Shown piece by piece: positions 32,831 to 43,805 of a stretch of 64,000 bases of DNA. The stretch comes from Pegoplata infirma. Lineage: Eukaryota; Arthropoda; Insecta; Diptera; Anthomyiidae. The DNA lies in contig OY992537.1 in assembly GCA_963921195.1 (NCBI GenBank), forward strand, positions 144,842,275 to 144,906,274. The letters run 5' to 3'. The first letter of the stretch is position 1. The number at the start of each line of letters is the position of its first letter. Position numbers and translations under genes: made by a program. The notes beneath the pieces are model-generated. The model was given only the letters and a program-made list of their open reading frames with translations. It made no database searches and was not told where the DNA came from.

Positions 32831-34250
32831 ACATCTGTAAATTTTATTAAAAATGAAGTGTCCACCCTGAAATAGTTTCGTTGTAGGTCCGATTTCAAAA
32901 ACTTTCAAGGCACTTATTTATTACCTTAATATAGGCTTATATTCTGAATTTCAAAAAAATCGGTTAACATTTACGACCTGTAGAGACTATTGGCCAAAAA
33001 ACCTACCAGAAGGAAAAACCGGACAGAAGGACGACTTACCTTAAATTAATTAATATTAACGACAAAACCTTTTGCATACAAATACCAAAACCGATATAAG
33101 ATAAATACCAATACTTATTAAAAACCGATACCGATTCGAGGCTAAAACCAATACCAATACCCAATACCTAAATAACTCAAAACCAATACCGAAACCTATA
33201 CCAATTCAACAAAAAATGAAAACCAATACCTACACCAATACTAATATAATTTTAAAAACCAATACCAATACCAATACTTTTATCGAATTGGTACCCATCC
33301 TTGGTCATAACTATCTCTTTTACCCATACAAACACGGCTTCAATTGTGTAACGATTTTTCGACACTTTTTTTAGACATTATGGAACCTGACAATTTTGTT
33401 GTTTTTGACGTATTGTGTTTAGAAAAATAATAGGTTATTGCCCCATTTATTAAACGCGAGGCTATAAAGTATCATTTTGCATCATTGGTTTCAAGTTTGC
33501 TCCCTGCATATTAATTTCCCTGTATGAAAAGCTAAATCATAAATGAAAAATCGAAAAATGCTGTAAACTCCGTCTCCACGTTTACAACAAAACTAATTAG
33601 CGTGCATCTGAAATATCGTCATATTTTGACGTATCTAGTTGACATCTAATGAATTTTTTTCGGAAACCAATTTCCGACAAATAGTTTTCGAAAAAAAGGG
33701 CAAAAAGTGACGAAATGTAAACTCCGTCTCTGTAAACTCCGTCCACTTTTTTTTTTTTTTTTTGCAGATTGCATTAAAAAACCTTATGAAGTTGTTAAAA
33801 CCGACGCAAATATTAACACTAGTCATTCAAAAAAGTAAAAAAAAATTATTTTAACAGAAATAATAATAAATTTATTTTACATTTCCTTAGAAAAATCCTA
33901 TTAAAATAAAAAATAATTGTAAAGTCTTTAATAACAAAAACCAGAAAAAAATCCTAATTACAAAAATTGTTAGCAATTACATAAATAAGTGTTTTAAATT
34001 ACAATAAAATGTTTTCAAAGAAAATTCAAAAAATTTAATGTATTTTTCTAAGGTGAATGTAAACTCCGTCACCAAAAAAATCATAAAAATGTCGATAAAA
34101 TTTGTTTGAAACAGTTTGTAGAAGAGATCTTTTATAATTATATTAGTAGTGATGTAACATATCGATTTTAATAAAAAATTTACCAAAAATTAAAATTTTT
34201 TGTTTGTACAATTTTGGCTCAAAAACACTGACATTTTTTGATTTCACCCA

Positions 34251-35590
34251 TATACATATATTTTTATCTATTATAAATTTTCTGGAAAAAATCGTTAACA
34301 AAATTTTGAATTTTATTATGAATTTTCTTTAAAAACAATTTTTATCGATTATAAATTTTGTTATAAATTTTTTATAGAAAATTTTTATGGATTTAAAATT
34401 TTTCCAAAAAACTTTTTACCGATTATAAATTTTGTATCGAAAATTTTTATCGTTGGTATATTTTCAAAAGATAATTTTTTATAGATTATAAATTTTCGAT
34501 AGATAATTTGTTATCGATCATAAATATTCTAAAGAATTTTTTATCGATTATGTATTTTCTATAGAAAATTTGTTATCGATTATAAATTTTCTATAAAAAA
34601 TTTGTGATCGATTATAAATTTTCTATAAAAGCGATTACAAATTTTCTATAGAAAATTTTTTATCGATTATAAATTTTAAATAAAAAATTTTTTATTGATT
34701 ATAAATTTTATATAGATAATTTTTTATCGATTTTAAATTTTCTATGGAAAATTTTTTTCGGCTAAAAATTATATTATAAATTTTGTATAGAAAATATTTT
34801 ATCGATTAGAAGTTTTTTATAGATTTTTTTTTTTTATCGATTATAAATTTTATATAGAAAACTTTTTATCGGTTATAAATATTATATAGAACATTTTTTA
34901 TCGATTAGTATTTTCTATAGAATTTTTTTTTCGATTATAAATTTTATTATACATTTTCTATAAAAAATTTTTTATCGATTATAAATAAAATTTTAAATTT
35001 CGTATAGAAAACTTTTATCGATTTTAAATGTTCTATAGAAAATTTTGTATTGATTATAAATTTTCTATAAAAAATTTGCTGTAGAAAATTTAAAATCGAT
35101 AAAAACTTTATAAACGAAATTTATAATATAATTTATAATCGATAAAAAAAAAATTTATAGAAAATTTATAATGAAATTATAATCGATAAAAATTTTCTAT
35201 AGAAAATTTGTAATCGAAAAAAAAAACATTTTATATAATATTTATAATCGATAAAAAATTCTCGATATAAAATTTGTAATCGATAAAAAAGTTTCTATAG
35301 AAAATTTAAAATCGATAAAAAATGTTCGCTAAAAATTTATAATAGATAACAATTTTTTTGTAGAAAATGGAAAATGTGTAATCGATAAAAAATTTTCTAT
35401 AAAAAATTTATAATGAAAAAAAAATTTTCTATAGAAAATTTATCATCGATTAAAAATTTTCTATACAAAATTTATTATTTTCTGTAGAAAATTTTATAAT
35501 CGATAAAAAATTTTCTGTAGAAAATTAAAAATCGATAAAAAATTTTGTGTAGAAAATTAAAAATCGATAAAATAATTTATATAGTAATAG
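34251..35590. repeat. AT-rich satellite-like array, segment 5
   Basis: The same ~32-bp unit as at 20-27 kb, resuming directly after the nested element. The orientation of the dominant form switches near 35090. Confidence 0.85.
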
Positions 35591-36040
35591 GTTTAAATTT
35601 TATTTTCTAATGTTTGCAGATTTTTTTTTAATTGAATGTATAATTTAACCATAATAAATAATAAATAAAAACCTTATTGGTGATTTGTTTCATTTATGTA
35701 GTAAAGAATGTTAAAAATATAAAGGTGAATGTATTAATTGATATAAGTTATTTGGTTTATTGTGTCGGAATTAATTTGTTAAATTGAATAATATATTTGA
35801 ATAAGTGGTAACTTTGACTTGATTAAATTGATAAATTTCCTTGATCATTTTTACAAAGTTTTCTTTTATAAATGTCATATTTTTTATAAGACAATTTTTT
35901 ACCTAAGTATATTTACTAAATAGTCTTATAACTTGTTAAGTTGTATATTTACGTATAAACTTAGGTAGATTATGCCAGATTTTTGTGTAATATTACACCT
36001 GTTTTTTTTTGCGTGTACAAAAATTTAATAAAAAATAATA
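35591..36040. other. AT-rich stretch ending in a CACGCA-family terminus
   Basis: No gene. TTTTTTTTTGCGTGTA near 36003-36018 is a right-hand CACGCA-type end. Confidence 0.4.
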
Positions 36041-36915
36041 CGGAGTTCACACTAGAGAATTTGTACTCGTTTAAGCCACTTGTTTAAAAAAGTAAACAAA
36101 ATCGTTCACACTACATTTTGCGCGTTTAACTTTGAGTGTTTAACGTTTGTAAACAAACGCACATAACCTAATTCTGAAAAAAATTGCAAAAATATTTCTA
36201 AAAACCTTTTAAACTTTGGCGGAAGACAAGATATTTAATTTTTTTATAACATTTACATAACACCACTACACGGAACACCTTTTTATTGACTCATTCCAAG
36301 TAAATAGGAAGATTTTTCTGTTTTTTGTTCCGGACCTGTCCGAAGCTGTTTGCATATTTATACTGCGATGGAAGGCAAAACTCACTATTAGTGCAGCTTT
36401 TCCAATATAATTATAAATAAAACACACACTTTTTTCTGATTTTTCAGTAGTTTTTATTAGTTTTTTAAATATTTATAATTTCTCAATTTTCCAATGTTTT
36501 GCTAAGAAAATGGCAGACAGATACAGAAGCTGGTTGCTATGAAATATTTTTTTTTGGCATAGAATAAAGAAAAATTAAAAGGAAATATACCGAACCCTGC
36601 CTTTGAAATGTTTAGCGAAATGTTCAACAGGGAAACAAGTCGAATTTGAGTGTTTAGCTGAACAACCAAATGTATGGGGGAACAAGTCAAATTTTGATTG
36701 TTTAAGGGTATATTACACTACATTTTTTTTGTATTAAATTGAAATTGACGGCATACTAATCACATTAGAGCACATTATTACCGACCCCGGTAATGCTGTT
36801 CTATAATGTGATTAGTATGCCATCAATTTCAATTTAATACAAAAAAAATGTAGTGTCATATACCCTTTAGCGCTTAAACACTCATGAGATGTTTAAAGGC
36901 GGTAGTGTGAACTCC
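36041..36915. mobile_element. Inverted-repeat element with GGAGTTCACACTA ends
   Basis: GGAGTTCACACTAGAG at the left matches GGAGTTCACACTACCGCC read from the right. Subterminal GTTTAA and TTTAAAC words recur. It contains the foldback at 36715-36866. The target duplication is unclear. Non-coding. Confidence 0.6.
36715..36866. mobile_element. 152-bp palindromic MITE, TTA duplication, copy 1
   Basis: The ends AGGGTATATTACACTACA and, reversed, AGGGTATATGACACTACATT are flanked by TTA (36712-36714 and 36867-36869). The two arms pair over almost their full length around GGTAATGC. A second copy at 52537-53511 is split by another element. PIF/Harbinger-like by target. Confidence 0.8.
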
Positions 36916-37030
36916 ATATAAGCATAAATGTGGTTATTTTTAGCATTATTTTTAGTCACCGTTTCTAATAATTTTGGTACATTTCACCATAGGCGTGTTT
37001 TTTCGAGTTTTTTATATACAACTATAACTA

Positions 37031-37797
37031 CACTCAACCAAAAATCATTGTATTCCCAAAGAAAATCGTAGTAAATTCAACAGAAATCATTGTTGATTTT
37101 GACCCTACAAATATTTATGTTAATTTCAACATTAATTGTTGTCAGTTTTTGTAAAAGCTGATTAACTCGTATTTTTGTTGGTTCTATTCGTATTTTTGTT
37201 AATCATACTCGTTTTGTTTCGTATATTCATGCAATTTTATTTATTAAAACGAAATTCTTATTTGTGTTGTAAATGTTATTTTATTTAATTGAATATTTTC
37301 ACAATATTTTTTCGTGGTTTTCATTAACTCATTATTTTCACATAAAATTATTTTGTTTTTAGATGATATTTTTTTTTTTTTGTTTCCTTGGACTGTGATG
37401 TATTTCGCTGTTGTTTTGCTGTCGGCAATCATTTTACGTGATTAGCTTCTAGAGTTTTTAGAAAGATTCCAAATCACATATTGCTAAAAAAAATAAAAAA
37501 TTGCTTTATTAATGAATTAAATAACAAATATATTTAATTACTCACCAAATATTTTCTAATAAAAAAGATTTTTTTTTTAGAAACATCCCTTCTGTACAAG
37601 TCAACAAAAATTTACAAATGGCGCTCAGCAAAAACAGTGTTGCACATTTCATGTACTTATATTTTATACAATTTTTTCCAACTATGTATTTTTCAACTAT
37701 TGAATTTTGTAATATCAACATTGATTTTTGTTAAATTCTGTAAAACTTGATCTACAATGGGTTTACTAATTTTTCTACTAAGATATTTCTATGAGTG
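37031..37797 (+). mobile_element. CACTCA-family TA element, copy A
   Basis: The ends CACTCAACCAAAAATCATTG and, reversed, CACTCATAGAAATATCTTAG are flanked by TA (37029-37030 and 37798-37799). Comparison with the uninterrupted MITE at 70-85 shows that only a TA was duplicated, the Tc1/mariner pattern. A diverged internal region (shared with 55727-57566) holds a minus-strand GTGAGT...TTTTTTAG intron-like segment. No transposase. Confidence 0.85.
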
Positions 37798-37871
37798 TAC
37801 TTATAAAAAAACGATATCACTACTTAACATTACAATTTTGGCAACTCTTTTTATTTTGTTGAATGTACTTG

Positions 37872-38051
37872 CACACAAAAAAAAATGTAAAAAAATTGTG
37901 TCCGTTTTAGGGATAATACAACCTATAAAGTGGTTTTGGATAATTTACCTAAGTTTTTTAGAGCAAAAACTTTGGTAAGTTATCCAAAACCACTTTATAG
38001 GTTGTAATTAAACCAACAACTGGCACAATTTTTTTAAATTTTTTTTGTGTG
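37872..38051. mobile_element. 180-bp palindromic element with CACACAAAA ends
   Basis: Flanked by TG (37870-37871 and 38052-38053); the empty site is 'TGTACTTGGTATCAC' in the MITE at about 135. The interior is a palindrome (ATAATACAACCTATAAAGTG and its complement). Related copies lie near 40838-40993 and 43205-43360. Confidence 0.7.
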
Positions 38052-38620
38052 TGGTATCACTTTATTATTTATTAATTTTTATTGAAGATACTTTTATTTA
38101 ATTAATAGAATTTATAAAGGAATTTTAATATTTATTTTTTTGTTGTGAAAAAAAATTGTTCAAACTAATTTTTGTAATTTATTTATTTTTTTGTTGACTT
38201 TTCAAAATAAAAAAAGTGTTGGTAAGTGATATAAACGAAAATTTCAAGATTTGGCACCACTTTTTTTAAATACTTAACTTTTAAGAATATATAAATATCC
38301 CTACTTATCAAGTGTATACCTACTTAAATTTGTATGGGAATTTTATAACAAACTCGAAAAAAACACACCTCATATTACTTTTGGTACATTTTACCAAGTT
38401 TTTGCCTAAATAGCATAATCATTTTCTTCAAAAATTTTTACATAAGCGTTATGGCTAAATTAAGAAAACTACTTCGTCGGTTGTAGTTATAGCATATTTT
38501 TGGTAAAATTATGCCAGATTTTTGCTCATTCCGACACAGATTTTTTTTGCGTGCAGGGTACTGATAAATAAATGTTTGAAGCTATGGCAATTCCTTCACT
38601 ACAATAAAGAGTGTGGGCAC

Positions 38621-39720
38621 GGGGGGGTGAAATAAAGCCATAGGCAATAAGACCATATGGCCTTATTTCTCAATTCAATGGGAAATAAGGCCATATGGCT
38701 TTATTACCAACACGATTGAGCAATAAAGTCATATAGATTTTGCAACCAAAGTGGAAATAAAGCCATATCAGTTGAAAATGTGGAAATATATTTCCCCGTA
38801 AATCCTGCTACCCAAAAAAAAAATTATTTAGCGAAGCCGCTAAATTAATTTATGGAGTTTGTAATCCCTAAGCCCGGCCGAAGGCCGGCTACGCAGAAAA
38901 TTTTTTTTTTTTTTAATATCTTTAAATTAAAAAACCACATATACCAGGAACCTCGGAACTTAGAGGGAACTAGAGGCACCAATTTTTTATTGGCAGGGTT
39001 TTTAATTTAAAGATTGTTTAACAAAAAAAGTTTTTCTGTGTAGCCGGCCTTCGGCCGGGCTTAGGGACTACAAGATCCATGCATTAAACCCACCCTCTCC
39101 GCAAAGTAAAGTTTTCTAGGGTAGCCGGCCTTTGCGCTATCAAATTTTTTATGCCTCAAAAAGGCTTGATAACCAAAATAGCTTTGGTTTGCAGAGAGGG
39201 TGGGTTTAATGCATGGAGTATGTAATCCCTAAGCCCGGCCGAAGGCCGGCTACGCAGAAAACCTTTATTACAAAAACACAAATCATAGAAGTCGTAAGTT
39301 CGACATTTCGCCCAAAAAAAATATTTTGGATTTTTTGACAATTTTGTTTTGCGAGAAGTAACATTTTTAGACCTATCATTTTGGGCTATATGTCGCAGCT
39401 TGGGCGATATCAAATTTACGGTTTTGGGCGATAAGACCTTTGGCGCTATGTCCGTACGCCATTTCAAACTCCATAAATTAATTTAGAGGCTTCGCTAAAT
39501 AATTTTTTTTTTGGTAGCAGGATTTACGTGGAAATATATTTCCACACTCTCCGCAAAATAATGATGAACATTTTTAAAAAATATTTAAATGAGTAACAAA
39601 GCCATATATGGCTTTATTTCCAACAGTGGTTGGTAATTACGCCATATGGCCTTATTTCTCAACTCTTTGGGAAATAAGGCCATATGGCCTTATTGCCTAT
39701 GGCTTTATTTCACCCCCCCT
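38621..39720. mobile_element. 1.1-kb hAT-like foldback, 8-bp duplication GTGGGCAC
   Basis: GGGGGGGTGAAATAAAGCCA at both ends (the right end has one extra outer base). GTGGGCAC is duplicated at 38613-38620 and 39721-39728. The inside is a set of nested palindromes: CCATATGG-rich arms, then 'AAATTAATTTATGGAGTTT', then GCCCGGCCGAAGGCCGGC blocks (about 38873, 39045, 39235). The minus-strand ORF at 39156-39467 lies within these inverted repeats and is not supported. Confidence 0.82.
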
Positions 39721-39739
39721 GTGGGCACCAGTTCTCCCT

Positions 39740-40590
39740 TTAAGGTGGGTAAGTTGCTCGGTTTTCACGTGAAAATCTGTCAAACTCCATATAAAAAAAA
39801 AACATAAATTTCACACTGGCTTTACAAAAGCGTAAAAATTTCGCTGAAGAGGTATTCTGTTTACTGGTGAAAAACCGGCAAAATAACATTTTTTTAAATT
39901 GTACAGACCATTTAAAGCTAATTGTAAGTAAGTTGTTCACCGGTAAAAAAAAATGTTTCGAAACATCAATTAATTTGTAGCGAAAATTTGACAGTCATAT
40001 GTTTGGTTATGTTTTGCGCGTCAGAATACATAAAATAACTTTAAATAATATTTTTTGGTAAGGTATATGATATTATTAATGTTTGCAGTCCCAAACACTT
40101 ATAATTACTTCATTTTACATCTGAATGTTAAATTTCACCGCTTTTTAAATGGTCTGTACAATTTAAAAAAATGTTGCTTATAGTGTTGATGCGTATTGAT
40201 GCAACATATACCGGGTTATTTTCCCGTTTTTTCACCAGTGAACAGAATACCTCTTCAGCGAAATTTTTACGCTTTTGTAAAGCCGGTGTGAAATTTATGT
40301 TTTTTTTTTATATGGAGTTTGACAGATTTTCACGTGAAAACCGAACAACTTAACCACCTTAAAAAGCGGCGAATTTAACATTCAGATATAAAATGAAGTA
40401 ATTATAAGTGTTTGGGACTGTAAACATTAATAATATCACATAACTTACCAAAAAATATTATTTAAAGTTATTTTATGTATTTTGACGCGCAAAACATAAC
40501 CAAACATATGACTGTCAAATTTTCGCTACAAATTAATTGATGTTTCGCAACATTTTTTTTCACCGGTGAACAACTTACTTAGCTTTAGTT
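39740..40590. repeat. Foldback copies with GTTCACCGGTGAA ends
   Basis: Two partial copies of an element whose ends read TAAGTTGTTCACCGGTGAAA and TAAGTTGCTCGGTTTTCACG lie in inverted arrangement. A complete-looking copy is at 55291-55718. Common ORFs reading 'NTSSAKFLRFCKA' occur in every copy because the sequence is repetitive; no domain is recognised. Confidence 0.6.
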
Positions 40591-41039
40591 ATAAAATTAA
40601 AACCTAAAAACTCATTTATATAGCAAAGCCAATGGAGTCCAGACCTGTTTTGATGAGTTACAAATGGAATCACAAAGTAAGTGTTCCTCCTAACCAAGAG
40701 ACCAATGTGGTTTACTATTTTTTTAAATTAAAAATTTGTGTTTGGTGATAATTTTCTATTTTTACTGGGTGCTTTTAAATAAATTCGTGAAGCTATAGCG
40801 GATCCTTCACTTCAAGAAAAAATAATATAAAAAAATTGTGTACGTTTTGGGGATAATACAACCTATAAGGTGGTTTTGGATAATTTACCTAAGTTTTTTA
40901 GAGCAGAAACTTTGGTAAGTTATCCAAAAACACTTTATAGGTTGTAATTAAACCAAAAACTGGCACAATTTTTTAAATTTTTTTTGTGTGTAGGCAGCAG
41001 TCACTGGAGAAAATTGTACAAAAAAGGTCAGTTGGTCGG
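40528..41039. repeat. ~510-bp direct duplication (partner 42897-43407)
   Basis: The two segments are nearly identical from 'AATTAATTGATGTTTCGCAA' to 'GTCAGTTGGTCGGTGG', differing by a 4-nt loss near 43283. They contain the 3' half of a CACGCA-family element with an inserted copy of the small CACACAAAA-type palindrome. Confidence 0.75.
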
Positions 41040-41830
41040 TGGTTTAAAGTTATTTTATGTATTCTGACGCGCAAAACATAACCAAACATATGACTGTCAA
41101 ATTTTCGCTACAAATTAATTGATGTTTCGAAACATTTTTTTTCACCGGTGAACAACTTACTTAGCTTTAAATGGTCTGTACAATTTAAAAAAATGTTGCT
41201 TATAGTGTTGATGCGTATTGATGCAACACATACCGGGTTATTTTGCCGGTTTTTCACCAGTAAACAGAATACCTCTTCAGCGAAATTTTTACGCTTTTGT
41301 AAAGCCAGTGTGAAATTTATGTTTTTTTTTTATATGGAGTTTGACAGATTTTCACGTGAAAACCGAGCAACTTACCCACCTTAAAGGGAGAACTGGTGCC
41401 CACACTCTTTATTGTAGTGAAGGAATTGCCATAGCTTCAAACATTTATTTATCAGTACCCTGCTAGGGTTGTAAAAGTATCGGGTATTTGGGTACTTGGT
41501 ATCGAGTACCAACAAATTTTCCGGGTACCCACTACCAAAAAGTCCCTACCCAATACTTTTTAGGGTTGTATTTTTTACATTTAAGCAATAAATTTATCTA
41601 AAAAGTGCAAAAATCGTATAAGATTTTATAAAATATATTTAAAAAAAATCCGTTAGCCATTGGCGCTTGTATAAAACAAGTGTCAAAAATACTGAATAAT
41701 GTATAAAAATAATGTATAATGTATAAATATAATGAAATATATATAATTTTTAAAATTTTGCTAAAAAAAAACATACTTAACAAAAAGTATCGAGTAGTAT
41801 CGAGTACCCAATTCAAAAAGTATTGAGTTG

Positions 41831-42477
41831 TAGGGTTGTAAAAGTACCGGGTATTTGGGTACTTGGTATCGAGTACCAACAAATTTTCCGGGTACCCACT
41901 ACCAAAAAGTCCCTACCCAATACTTTTTAGGGTTGTATTTTTTACATTTTAGCAATAAATTTATCTAAAAAGTGCAAAAATCGTATAAGATTTATTAAAA
42001 TATATTTTAAAAAATACGTTAGCTATTGGCGCTTGCATAAAATAAGTGTCAAAAATACTGAATAATGTATAAAAATAATGTATAATGTATAAATATAATG
42101 TAATACCCGGCTAAAAATGAATTGTATATGAGCATATATGAACACATCTGACCATACATCATTAATTCGGAAACATATATGATCATATATGAACATATAT
42201 TAAAATTGGCGCTTATTCAATACATGACCATATATGGAAGAACAAATGATAATATGCGATGATATATTGATCCATCCTTAACATGCATTATCATATATGA
42301 TCGTACATGCGTTAGTACACTTTATTTTTAGCCGGGTATATATAATTTTTTTAAATTTTGCTTAAAAAACATACTGAGCGTATACTAAACAAAAAGTATC
42401 GAGTAGTATCGAGTACCCAATTCAAAAAGTATTGAGTTGTATTGAGTACTGAAAAGTAGCAGACTTTTACAACCCTA
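41831..42477. mobile_element. hAT-like element, inner copy inside its own relative
   Basis: Same ends as the outer copy; TTGAGTTG duplicated at 41823-41830 and 42478-42485. It contains a 231-bp TA element at 42106-42336. Confidence 0.88.
42106..42336. mobile_element. 231-bp TA element with CCCGGCTAAAAAT ends
   Basis: The ends CCCGGCTAAAAATGAATTG and, reversed, CCCGGCTAAAAATAAAGTG are flanked by TA. The uninterrupted sequence is in the outer hAT copy at about 41730-41750. Rich in ATATATGA words. Confidence 0.75.
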
Positions 42478-42896
42478 TTGAGTTGTATTGAGTACTGAAA
42501 AGTAGCAGCCTTTTACAACCCTATACCCTGCACGCAAAAAAAATCTGTGTCGGAATGAGCAAAAATCTGGCATAATTTTACCAAAAATATGCTAAAACTA
42601 CAACCGACGAAGTAGTTTTCTTTTCTTTTAGCCATAACGCTTATGTAAAAATTTTTGAAGAAAATGATTATGCTATTTAGGCAAAAACTTGGTAAAATGT
42701 ACCAAAAGTAATATGAGGTGTGTTTTTTTCGAGTTTGTTATAAAATTCCCATACAAATTTAAGTAGGTATACACTTGATAAGTAGGGATATTTATATATT
42801 CTTAAAAGTTAAGTATTTAAAAAAAGTGGTGCCAAATCTTGAAATTTTCGTTTATATCACTTACCAACACTTTTTTTATTTTGAAAAGTCAAAATA

Positions 42897-43779
42897 CAAA
42901 TTAATTGATGTTTCGCAACATTTTTTTTTCACCGGTGAACAACTTACTTAGCTTTAGTTATAAAATTAAAACCTAAAAACTCATTTATATAGCAAAGCCA
43001 ATGGAGTCCAGACCTGTTTTGATGAGTTACAAATGGAATCACAAAGTAAGTGTTCCTCCTAACCAAGAGACCAATGTGGTTTACTATTTTTTTAAATTAA
43101 AAATTTGTGTTTGGTGATAATTTTCTATTTTTACTGGGTGCTTTTAAATAAATTCGTGAAGCTATAGCGGATCCTTCACTTCAAGAAAAAATAATATAAA
43201 AAAATTGTGTACGTTTTGGGGATAATACAACCTATAAGGTGGTTTTGGATAATTTACCTAAGTTTTTTAGAGCAGAAACTTTGGTTATCCAAAAACACTT
43301 TATAGGTTGTAATTAAACCAAAAACTGGCACAATTTTTTAAATTTTTTTTGTGTGTAGGCAGCAGTCACTGGAGAAAATTGTACAAAAAAGGTCAGTTGG
43401 TCGGTGGTAAATTAAATCCTACAAAACGTTTATTATATTAATATTAATATTAATATGGATTTATTGTGTGAAAATTTTAAATTTAACAAAAATACAAATT
43501 TTTACAAAAATTTAATAGAAAATTTATTTTAGCATAAATGTGGTAATTTTTGTCATTATTTTTAGTCACCTTTTCTAAAAATTTTGGTATATTTCACCAT
43601 ATTTCTTTTTGTACATTTTACCAAGTTTTAGCTTAAATAGCACAATCATTTTCTTAAAAATTTTTTACATAAGCGATTTGGCTAAATTAAGAAAACTACT
43701 TCAACGGTTGTAGTTTTAGCATATTTTTGGTAAAATTATGCCAGATTTTTGGTCACTCCGACACAGATTTTTTTGCGTG
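42897..43779 (+). mobile_element. CACGCA-family element, 3' portion
   Basis: Continues the direct duplication and ends with CGACACAGATTTTTTTGCGTG, followed by TA (43780-43781). The 5' half is lost to rearrangement. Confidence 0.65.
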
Positions 43780-43805
43780 TAGATTTATATAAGGTAATAT
43801 TTTAC

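Larger units (their letters stand above)
27544..33303. mobile_element. hAT-like element, CAATGATGGGTACC ends, 8-bp duplication
   Basis: The ends CAATGATGGGTACCAAT and, reversed, CAAGGATGGGTACCAATTCG are flanked by GTCATAAC (27536-27543 and 33304-33311). An 8-bp duplication with CA-starting termini is the hAT pattern. Both subterminal regions are packed with ACCAATACC words, plausible transposase-binding repeats. No transposase ORF remains. Several other elements lie inside (28272-28404, 29156-30061, 30505-30661, 31505-32830). Confidence 0.85.
27215..34250. mobile_element. TA-flanked element (TGGGTGAAATC ends) holding a hAT nest
   Basis: TGGGTGAAATCAAAAAATGT at the left matches the reverse complement of 'ACATTTTTTGATTTCACCCA' at the right (34231-34250). 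TA flanks both ends. Without the hAT element inside (27544-33303) it would be about 1.27 kb. The motif TGTAAACTCCGTC occurs five times in the outer element (near 27406, 33565, 33718, 33733 and 34058), all on the plus strand. Confidence 0.75.
36991..38370. mobile_element. AGGCGTG-family MITE, copy 2, carrying two later insertions
   Basis: Same family as 35-459. It is flanked by CAT (36988-36990 and 38371-38373) and sits in a CACGCA-family element; the uninterrupted site is at about 43585. Inside it are a CACTCA element (37031-37797) and a 180-bp element (37872-38051). Removing both gives a sequence collinear with copy 1. Confidence 0.8.
41464..42523. mobile_element. hAT-like element (TAGGGTTGTAAAAG), outer copy
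   Basis: TAGGGTTGTAAAAG at both ends; TACCCTGC duplicated at 41456-41463 and 42524-42531. The empty site exists in reverse at 38545-38570. Subterminal GGTACTTGG, CGAGTACC and GAGTACTGAAAAG words repeat. Without the inner copy it is about 0.4 kb. Confidence 0.88.
38374..42720. repeat. Inverted segmental duplication (arms 38374-39943 and 41150-42720)
   Basis: Sequence around 38374-38620 plus 39721-39943 is repeated in reverse at 41150-41463 plus 42524-42720, including the same junction of an AGGCGTG MITE (CACACCT|CATATTACTTT on both arms). The left arm alone carries the hAT-like element at 38621-39720; the right arm alone carries the self-nested pair at 41464-42523. The centre (39944-41149) contains further copies of the GTTCACCGGTGAA foldback. 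Confidence 0.75.

Noticed and set aside
20025..35590. CRISPR-like array
   Set aside because: There are no unique spacers and the unit is palindromic AT-rich satellite in a eukaryotic genome.
18188..36017. One 17.8-kb element bounded by CACGCAAAA-type inverted ends
   Set aside because: The ends are short and low-complexity, the interval is a patchwork of unrelated elements and satellite, and neither end has a unique duplication linking them.
40171..41384. Repeated ORF with 'NTSSAKFLRFCKA' (also 39740-39940 and 55538-55735) as a gene family
   Set aside because: All instances are the same foldback repeat in different orientations, the frame varies at its ends, and no domain is recognised.
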